The position numbers and the translations under genes were made by a program. 64,000 nt of DNA from Diphasiastrum complanatum (taxonomy: Eukaryota; Streptophyta; Lycopodiopsida; Lycopodiales; Lycopodiaceae), in NCBI GenBank assembly GCA_029204225.1, contig CM055092.1, forward strand, positions 14,312,059-14,376,058, given 5' to 3'. Positions 56,506 to 64,000 of the stretch are shown in pieces. The notes under the pieces were generated by a model. It did no database searches, was not told the origin of the DNA, and saw only the letters and a program-made list of their open reading frames with translations. How positions within the stretch are numbered: the first letter of the stretch is position 1; the number at the start of each line of letters is the position of its first letter.

Positions 56506-57186
56506 ATTTCTGAGCATATCTTTTACGAAATCAAATTCTTTCCTTCATTTCTATATTTTAAATACAACATATCAATCTATTTTATGGAAAGCAGAATTTG
56601 CTCATCCATTGGTAGTGAATTACATTGAAGAAGTAGCAAATACCATGTCCCAAAAAAGAAGGCTCCAAGAAAGTAGGAGAGCACCTAAAGTTTCCGTAAT
56701 TCATCTTCCACCCTCGTATCTTTACAATGTATTGGATTCCCTCCTGCACAGAAGCTAAGACATGTTCTTTTGACGGGAGTCTTATACTGAATGGATGAGA
56801 TGGTATATACTTTTGGTTCTCTCGTCGGTAGGAGGCAGTCATTATTCTATGGAATATCTTGATCTGGTCATTCCAGACTTACTGGCTGTGGGCTAGCCCG
56901 TCATGTGCTCCGGAGTTATAGACAGTTTTTCACCACAGCCGAAATGTTAAGCAGATTTTCACTTGCTCTCTCGACCTAATGACATTTCTTTCAGAAATCC
57001 AAAGTTTGGATATTTAATAAAGAACTTAGCAATGTTCAAATCCAATATTTTGACACAGGATTTAGAAGCAAACTTAATATGACCAAAAATCAGTAACCTT
57101 TAACGTACAGAAAGCGGCTATACCAAATAAAGAATTGCTCGAAAACAGGAAGTGGAAGGACATCAGGATCTACAAAAGAAGAGGAC

Positions 57187-57189
<3 letters not shown>
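56506..57189 (+). other. 3' region of the coiled-coil gene
   Basis: Probable 3' untranslated sequence. AATAAA-type motifs lie near 57017 and 57126. The frame at 56432-56758 is a shadow of exon 3 that runs on into this region. Confidence 0.45.

Positions 57190-57281
<92 letters not shown>
57190..57281. repeat. Compound (GT)n(GA)n microsatellite
   Basis: About 20 GT units (57190-57230) run directly into about 25 GA units (57231-57281), with no interruption. Confidence 0.97.
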
Positions 57282-57285
<4 letters not shown>

Positions 57286-58618
57286 TCCTGTGCATTTGGT
57301 AATACTGTTTTTCTTCACAAGAGGAATGCATTTGGTAGAACATTAAGTTGTCAGTTTGGAACATCAACTGTTGGAAGTGTTCACAAGGTCAAGTGGGTTG
57401 CATTTGGGGACAATTTTTGACGCGGTAATAAACTTGGGATTTATACATTTTTGTGATGATATGACAGTCATGCTCCACTACCTCTTAGATTTATCTGTTT
57501 CAGCAGTGTATTCTGAAAATTTTGTAGCTTCTTCAAGTTTTCCATTTTTTGATATCACAATTCAGTGCATCGTTGTAAATTGTTATGTAACTTTCTATTG
57601 AGCGTGTAATATATAACTTAGGAATGCTTGAAGCATCTCTTAAACCATGTAAAAGTTTAATAGATTAACTACCTGATAGTCTGATAGTTCTTCTTGATCT
57701 TTCCTACTCTGTCATGGCTTTTCACTTTCCATCTCAAAATTGATACATCTTAGGGCCTGCATAGGGCTCTATGTGTATGTATTTAGTGCTGATTGCTCCA
57801 TTAGCGTTCAGCTTCTATTACTTAGATCCTTGTCACTATGTGGTTATGTAAGATCAAAATCAGTTTGCTATTAGTATCTGCGGAAATGATCAGATTTTTT
57901 TCTCGAATGTTTGTAGTCCTCACCTTTCAATAATAAAGTTCTATATCCAAGGGTAGGCGCAGGTGGTTAGTTTGGCATCCAATTTCTTTGTCCCAGGTTA
58001 GGACCCCCCTTGGAAACCAAGATGCAATACTCTAGTTCTAAGCTGCTTGTAGGCATTAGGTTGGGGCCATGGGTCCATGACACTCTTGTAGGTTTTTGTT
58101 GGTCAGTAAACCATATGGTTTGGCCTATGGGCGCCTTAACAATTGACCTCATTAGGGACTTGGAGTTAGGATAAATTTGCAAGTCATATTGGGTTTCTAG
58201 CCCTAACTGGCCAAACCTCTAGTCAACCAAAAGTAAATATGTCTGTTGCCTTTTAGTTGTATGGTTAAATGAAAGTAGCCTTGCCTTAGGCTAGACTTTT
58301 GTTAGCTACCTCTACAATGCTTTGAATGTCACTTCATCTGAGTACTTAAATCCCTCTCTACTAGGCACCCCACAACTATGGAAACTTTTAGCATTTTTTT
58401 AGAAGTGGAGGGTTAGGTCAAGTGCCAAAAAGATGACTTTTGCTAGTGTCATATCTTATTTTGATGTGTAGACAACCAATTTTGAAAAATCGAAATTGTT
58501 TCAATTCATCTTGATTGTGTTTCTCTTGTGTCATTTTTTAGAGCTATTTGGAGCACTCCTACATTTGAGGATTTCATTTCTTCACTAGCTTTGAGGGCTT
58601 TTTGCACATTTTGTGTCA
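57282..58618. other. No gene recognised
   Basis: Apart from the SINE candidate, nothing supported. Reading frames at 57356-57601 and 57967-58182 have no recognisable domain. Confidence 0.5.
57953..58020 (+). mobile_element. Candidate tRNA-derived SINE head
   Basis: AGGCGCAGGTGG (57955-57966) resembles the pol III A box and GGTTAGGACCC (57996-58006) the B box, about 40 bases apart as in tRNA genes. The sequence does not fold as an intact tRNA, so a SINE head is the better reading. I could not define the 3' end or a target duplication. Confidence 0.4.
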
Positions 58619-59229
58619 TGTGCCAATCTAAGCATTAAAACGTCTAATCCATTCTTAAACATCAAATTTGCATAGCAAAACAAGAAAACAAAAAAAAAAT
58701 CATCAAGAAATAAAAACTCTAGATAAAACGAGCAAAGTTTCACCAAGAAGCTTCAAGAATACTTAAGAGTTCAAAAATGACAAATATATAATAGCTCCCA
58801 AATTTAACATGATTTCAGCTATTTATAGTTGTCCCTTGTGCCTCTCGTATGAGTTTGGGATCTTATTTAGCTAAACTGGGCTTTACTACCATTATTAAAA
58901 TCCCGCTATTTACATATACATTGTGGTTGTTCAAGCCTATTGGCTAATTCTAATCTAATTTAGCTCCATGGCTATATTTAGCATTGCAATTATTAAGCAC
59001 ATGGGCTAATTATATGCAATACATGACATTTCTTCTACTTGACTATTTTTGTCCTAAAAAATGAACACTATGTATGTCCTTGTCAAGTGTCATGTTTCGT
59101 GAATCCTTTGGCAGTAGTCAAAAATTTCTAGCCACCTTAAAGTATGAATGATTTTCCATAACTAATTTATGGGTCGATGTAGGCCTACTGACCTCCTATA
59201 GGATAATAATCCTAGATCAGGGCATGACA
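58619..59229 (-). repeat. E2 3' LTR (about 611 bp)
   Basis: On the minus strand it starts TGTCATGCCCTGATC right after the purine tract and appears to end ...GATTGGCACA. The end is a guess from the TG..CA rule, since no second LTR is in the window. Confidence 0.6.
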
Positions 59230-59327
59230 TTCTTCCCCCCTGATTAAAGTATGTCCTCAAAACTTAATGTTAGGGAAGTTTCTTTTCAGGCTACCTTCCT
59301 ATTCCCATGAGTCATCATCGTCTATAT

Positions 59328-60028
59328 TGTAAAAATTTGTAAAAGTTATCTATGTTGAGTTAGGGGGTATGTTGACTTTTTTTATGTCAATCCAAATGTT
59401 AGTAGGTGATTAGGCCAATTTTGGCATTAGAGGTAACTCGAGCAAGTACACCTGCTAGATGATAATTAGGCCAAATCCAAGAGCAAGTTGGCACTTGACA
59501 CATGGCATGATGGTAGAGGGCTAGTGACACGTTCCTATGTGTTGTATTGAGATCATGTGACCAATCACAAGTAAGAGATCCATGAAATTGTTCCAATCAA
59601 GTTTGAGGGCCCATATGTCACTAAGCCAATCAAATTAGGAGGAGGAAAAGAAGGGTTCCAATCATGTTCCACTCCTCTCTACATCGAGTTGTTACTTATA
59701 TGAGCGATAGATCAATTCTATGTAAGTTTTATGGAGATTTTGAGAGTTTCTACATTTTGAGTCTTTTAGGCTTTCTCTCTATACCTGAGGATGTGTACTT
59801 GATTTCTCTCGCTACCTGAGAGCAAGGCTTTTTTATACTTAGTTTTTTCATTACAAGTCTCCCACACCTGTGAAATGTACTTTGGTGAATGATATATATG
59901 CATGTGCTCTAGCCTTAGATTTGTGAGATAGATCTTGGAATTCAATCTATAGATTGATCTTTGTGCAATCACCCACATCTTAAAAAATCAATCACACTTT
60001 TGTCCCCCCACACGTGTGAAATTTAACA
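59328..60028 (+). repeat. F 5' LTR (701 bp)
   Basis: It starts TGTAAAAATTTGTAAAAG and ends ACACGTGTGAAATTTAACA. It has extra sequence relative to the 3' LTR in its first third. Confidence 0.88.
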
Positions 60029-60041
60029 TGGTACAAGAGCC
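60029..60041 (+). other. F primer binding site
   Basis: TGGTACAAGAGCC directly abuts the LTR and resembles the Met-type site TGGTATCAGAGCC. Confidence 0.65.
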
Positions 60042-61323
60042 TAACTAAGATATCCATGCATACATCAAGAGTGATGAAAAATTTGCCTTGAATTCAAGAT
60101 CTAGATAGTGTATTGCATCTCTATGGCTATCAAGGAGATTTTTGGGTCAAAATAAATCAAAAATATATTCGATTGATCCATGATGGGTACTATACGGACT
60201 GTACTACTCAAGCACATGTGAGATCACCAAAATTTGAATGGTTGGTGTTTCTCCAAGGTAGATCCAAAGAGAGTGCTTGATAGCTTGTTGAAAGCTAGTG
60301 AAGTGTAGTTTCTAGTGCAATTGATTCCATGTCAATTGGATGTGTCTTGTGGAAGTTATAGGATTTCAAAGTGAGGTGAGGCAATGCTAGAATTGTATGA
60401 CGCCTCTTGTATGAACATATGTCATGTCATTAATGACTTAGATATGATTCTAAATCATTTGAAAGAAAGTGGTTGAGTCATCAAATGTATGCTCTTGGAT
60501 CTTGTAAGAGCAAGAATGAGTTTGTCACTCATAGTGTGAATCCAAGATTGAAATCATTTAAGAATTAGAGCAGTTTTGATTTGATTTAGATGTCAGAGTA
60601 GGTGTCATAGACAACCATAGAGAATGCGAACGATTAAGATGTTTGAGACAACGATTAAGATGTAATTCTTAGTCTCTAAGTAATCCAAGATCCTTATTCA
60701 TCAATTTATGGTTTACTTCGATTCACTTTGTAAGTAACCGTAGTCAAGATACATATGGTTCTTGGTGGTGAGTCTTTGAATGTGACTGTAAGCAAGACTT
60801 TGCAATGCGGTTTCGATTATGCCTGTTTGGGCTTTACGTGTATTTCTGTAGATTGTGTAAAAGATAGTGTATTTCTACAGAATGCTTGAGAGAGGAATTT
60901 TCCTTAAGAGATGAAGGGGGTGAAAAAGATGGGTAGGAATAAGAATAAAATCCAACACATAGTTTATGAACTAGTCAACTAGTATGCAAAATCTTGGTAA
61001 TCAACTTTTTTGCCTATCTTGTGACCTTGATCTTCATGGTCATTATGAGGCATGAAGGCCTCGGATCTCCATCATGGTGCAGCTATATTCAAGGGAGAGG
61101 AGCTTTCAAGTCAAAGGTCTTCTTCAGGCATGGAAGGAATCGAAGGAAAAGATGCAAATATGGTGGAATGATCAAGGAAGGTGGTATTGGATTTCCATCA
61201 AGGAAATCCTCTCATGGCAGTAGTGAATTGGCTACAACCAAATATCATCATCTAGTTCTCACACCAAAGGATCTACTAAACAAGCTCTATGTTAAATTAG
61301 AATTGACATCTTTTAAGGAGGAG

Positions 61324-61972
61324 TGTGAAAATTTGTAAAATTTATCTATGTTGAGTTAGGGGGTATGTTGACTATTTTATGTCAATCCACATGTTAGTAT
61401 GTGATTAGGCCAATTTTTGCATTAGAGGTAACTCGAGAAAGTACGCATGCTAGATGATGATTAGTGACACCTTCCTATGTGTTGTATTGAGATCATGTGA
61501 CCAACTACAAGTAAGAGATCCATGAAATTGGTCCAATCAAGTTTGAGGGCCTATATGTCACTAAGCCAATCAAATTAGGAGAAAAAGAAGAGATCCAATC
61601 ATGTTTCACTCCTCTCTACCTCGATTTGCTACTCATATGAGTGATAGAACAATTCTATGTAAGTTTTATGGAGATTTATGAGAGTTTCTACATTTTGAGT
61701 CTTTTTAGCTTTCTCTCTCTACCCGAGGATGTGTACTTGATTTCTCTCTCTACTGGAGATCAAGGCTTTTTTATACAAGGTTTTTTCATTACAAGTCTCC
61801 CACACCTGTGAATTATTTTGGTGAATGATATATGCATGTTTCATTGTGGTCTTGCCTTAGATTTGCGAGATAGATCTTGGAATTCAATGTATAGCTTGAT
61901 CTTTATGCAATCACCCACATCTTAGGAGATCAATCACACTTTTGGGATATCCAACACGTGTGAAATTTAACA
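61324..61972 (+). repeat. F 3' LTR (649 bp)
   Basis: It starts TGTGAAAATTTGTAAAAT after AAGGAGGAG and ends CACGTGTGAAATTTAACA. Confidence 0.88.
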
Positions 61973-62334
61973 TGTATGACCTTTCCATTGAACCAAATGT
62001 TCCATAACTATACAATTTCACAATCGTTTAGTTCTAGTATCCAAGATCGTTTCAGGTTCAAGTCAAGTCACACTTGATAATTCCTCTGACCTCTCTAGTC
62101 GATCTCCAGAACCAAGACTTTTCTTAGGTTGACTTACATAAAATGTTGGATGTACTTGAGTTCCTTCTGGGAGGTCCAATTGGTAAGCTAAAGATCTTAT
62201 CCTCTTTAGGATTTTATACATTCTCCTATATCAAGTAGAAAATTTGTAATGCTTGTCGGTATGCTTTACACTTGAATCCTTTGGGATTCGCAAATATATC
62301 AAATCTTCCTCTTGAAAATTTTGAGGCAATATTT

Positions 62335-62635
62335 TCAGATTAGCATAATATATGTCTCTTTTTGGGCACATTGGACATTTTCACTTGCTATTTGTAGCAT
62401 TTCTTGAATATTGTGTACGAAATCCACTAACTTTTGAGACTTGATCATTTGAGTTTCAACTGAAATGTGCAATCTAGTATCATAATCGTACATAAATATG
62501 AACAAGCTATAACCAATAGTCGAATGCTTAGTACCATTATACTCAAACTCAATCAAAGGCAGATACGTCTCCCAATGAGATTATCGTTGGAACCACATAT
62601 GCTCAAAGCATTTGTGCCATCATCTAATTAGTTCT
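62335..62635 (-). pseudogene. E2 integrase, C-terminal part of core
   Basis: The frame reads HKCFEHMWFQR, then HWETYLPLIEFEYNGTKHSTIGYSLF, the gypsy integrase block that normally reads W-x-x-x-L-P-x-x-E-F-x-Y-N. TAA interrupts it near 62582. It continues the core found above the solo LTR. Confidence 0.82.
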
Positions 62636-63273
62636 TGTGAAAAAATCAGATCCAAATGACCTAATTATGCCCCTTGATCTTTGGAAAATTTGGAGAGCAC
62701 ATCTAGCTTCATTACAAATCTAGAAATCATGCATCAACTACACATAGAAGATGAAAACTCAATAAGAACTTGTCATAAAAACTTAGATATGATATTCTAC
62801 TATCCCTTTCTGTACAAAAGTCATAAAATAGTAGTAATCACACGTGTGAATCCACATACATTAGAAAATCAACTATATCACCACCAAGATGCAAGAGATG
62901 GATGTACAAACCACAAGAGATATCTTCCATATGAATGAATGAGACAGAAAAGAGAGAGATGAATTTCTCCCACACTTGTATGTCTATGTATAACAACCTC
63001 TTGACCTATTTGAATGATCTTGCCTAAGCTTATCAACTTATAGAAGTTTCTAAATACTTGTCAAACTAGATCTAACATGACTAAATTCAATGTATCTCTA
63101 CTAACCAATTAGAGTAGGTCCAAATCTGACCTCATCCACCTATATACTTGCTAGAAATAGTAGGGATGCTATTTCTAGTCCTTATTGAAATAAAGAAATG
63201 TATCTCTAAGTTAAAAATTCATTTTGGCCTCCAAATTGCCAAATTAGACAACTTAACTAGTTGACTATTTTCA
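62636..63273 (-). repeat. Solo LTR of the element C family (638 bp)
   Basis: Its plus-strand start TGTGAAAAAATCAGATCC parallels the element C LTR edge (TGTGAAAAAGTGGATC), and on the minus strand its start TGAAAATAGTCAACTAG parallels TGTGAAAATTGTCAAC. The length is close to the C LTR (654 bp). Flanking pentamers are GTTCT (62631-62635) and CTTCT (63274-63278). Integrase sequence of E2 resumes on each side with nothing else present, so this is a solo LTR. Confidence 0.75.
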
Positions 63274-63418
63274 CTTCTGTCTGACCGTCCGATCAGAAGA
63301 ATTGAAGCTGAATGTTTTTTCTAGTTTAACGAGTACGATTGAACAAGAGTGGTGAACTTGGATCATGATCGCTCACAATGTCACTCGGTAATCCATAAAG
63401 TCTAAACATGTTCACACG
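63274..63418 (-). pseudogene. E2 integrase core fragment
   Basis: On the minus strand FRLYGLPSDIVSDHD (catalytic second Asp region) is followed about 35 codons later by SDGQTEV, the conserved gypsy P-Q-S/T-D-G-Q-T-E block. The solo LTR begins right after it. Confidence 0.82.
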
Positions 63419-63945
63419 TGTGAAGCTGCAACAAGTACCAAGCATCAAAAGAATGAATGATTGCACATGAAACTAGCTCTTAATCTAAAAACAATGAGAT
63501 GGAAATCAAAAGCAAGCTAGTTAAGATCAAGGCAAGAGCACTCATCACAATCTACATTACTTTACACATCAAATGGAAGAAATGGAAAGCTTTATTTGAA
63601 AGAGTACATTTGTGAGGTACAAAGCCCCCTTATTTATACTACATGATGGCCTTCTAGAACTCGAGTAGATAGAGAGTACTCTAGGTGCCAATTTCTCTCT
63701 ATCTCTCTACTAGATGACAAAAGAGAGTTGGTAGGAAAATGAGAATCTCTCTTTGTGAATCTTAGACCTACAAAAGTAGCTTGATATTCTCCTTGCTAGG
63801 TTCTAGATCTACGCCTCACTAAGAAGACAAAAGTAACTTCAACTCTAACTAGAAAACTAGTTACCTAGACTACCTCGAGTTTGGACAAACTCCAAAACTC
63901 GGATTTCTAAGTTTAATATTATTTTATTTTACATGTACTTTCACA
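63419..63945 (-). repeat. LTR of element G (527 bp)
   Basis: Plus-strand edges are TGTGAAGCTGC and TACTTTCACA. It is followed by CTCCTCCTT, which on the minus strand is the purine tract AAGGAGGAG before a 3' LTR starting TGTGAAAGTACATG. It interrupts the E2 integrase at the codons before FRLYGL. Confidence 0.72.
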
Positions 63946-64000
63946 CTCCTCCTTGAAATGAAACGATATTTACAAAAGTAAGGATTCGGAGATCAAGCCA
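63946..64000 (-). mobile_element. Element G internal 3' end
   Basis: Only the purine tract and about 45 bases of internal sequence are inside the window; the body of the element lies beyond 64000. Confidence 0.55.

Larger units (their letters stand above)
59328..61972 (+). mobile_element. Element F: short non-autonomous LTR element
   Basis: Two direct LTRs (59328-60028 and 61324-61972) share TCTATGTTGAGTTAGGGGGT near their start and GTGTGAAATTTAACA at their end. A primer site follows the first, and GGAGGAG precedes the second. Pentamers TATAT (59323-59327) and TGTAT (61973-61977) fit a target duplication with one change. The 1.3 kb interior has one 114-codon frame (60994-61338) without a known domain and no pol motif. 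It lies inside E2. Confidence 0.88.
58619..63418 (-). mobile_element. Gypsy element E2, interrupted three times
   Basis: On the minus strand: integrase core and C-terminal part (about 63410-62335), a 3' non-coding region, polypurine tract (59230-59245, minus AATCAGGGGGGAAGAA) and 3' LTR (58619-59229). Element F is inserted in the 3' region, a solo LTR in the integrase, and the LTR of element G truncates the view at 63419. Upstream gag and pol would lie beyond the window or beyond G. Confidence 0.75.

Noticed and set aside
1-64000. CRISPR arrays, bacterial operons, rRNA or intact tRNA genes
   Set aside because: None seen. The tandem repeats have no regular spacer structure, and the only tRNA-like sequence (57953-58020) does not form a complete tRNA.

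Overview
This window is nuclear DNA of a land plant, almost certainly a seed plant. The support is two spliced genes of plant families (a DUF1218 membrane protein and a USO1-like / BRANCHLESS TRICHOME-related coiled-coil protein), GT-AG introns, CT-rich leaders, and deeply nested Ty1/copia and Ty3/gypsy LTR retrotransposons with plant-type primer binding sites. I cannot name the species. A 5.5 kb intron and several strongly decayed, unremoved elements suggest a repeat-rich genome.

Layout. 1-9933: a copia relic (COP1, minus) whose 5' LTR is split by a complete, coding-free LTR element (A2, 4736-9817, 5-bp duplication GAAGA). The relic is cut at 1077/1078, where it meets a truncated second copy of the same element (A1). 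9934-15740: low-copy DNA with the three-exon DUF1218 gene (12333-13541) and a copia reverse-transcriptase scrap. 15741-31762: copia element COP2 (plus), carrying a 0.54 kb terminal-inverted-repeat insertion in its integrase, and with its 3' LTR split by gypsy element B (21252-31181, minus). B has lost the catalytic part of its reverse transcriptase and most of its integrase, but carries a long extra coiled-coil reading frame before the 3' LTR. 31763-34475: nothing recognised. 34476-38866: copia-like element C (minus) with a nearly open gag-protease frame continuing into unrecognised protein in place of integrase and reverse transcriptase. 38940-40300: gypsy relic D. 40301-44490: C-like copia remnants around a gypsy LTR (E). 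44491-46800: nothing recognised. 47070-57100: the coiled-coil gene with three phase-0 coding exons. 57950-64000: a possible SINE, then a gypsy element (E2, minus) whose 3' region and integrase are interrupted by a non-autonomous element (F), a solo LTR and the LTR of a further element (G).

How it fits together. The two host genes look intact and sit in low-copy islands between TE nests. Insertion order can be read directly: COP1 is older than A2, COP2 is older than B, and E2 is older than F, the solo LTR and G. Elements C, the C-like remnant, F, the solo LTR and G share a TGTGA LTR start, and several carry a CACACGTGTG palindrome, so one related group dominates the right half. Many premature stops in the relics are TAG where the family expects CAG (Gln) or TGG (Trp), as expected from methylation-driven decay.

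The best candidates for something undescribed are the accessory frame of B, the replacement C-terminal region of C with its in-frame TAG, and the coding-free element A2 with its internal tandem array.
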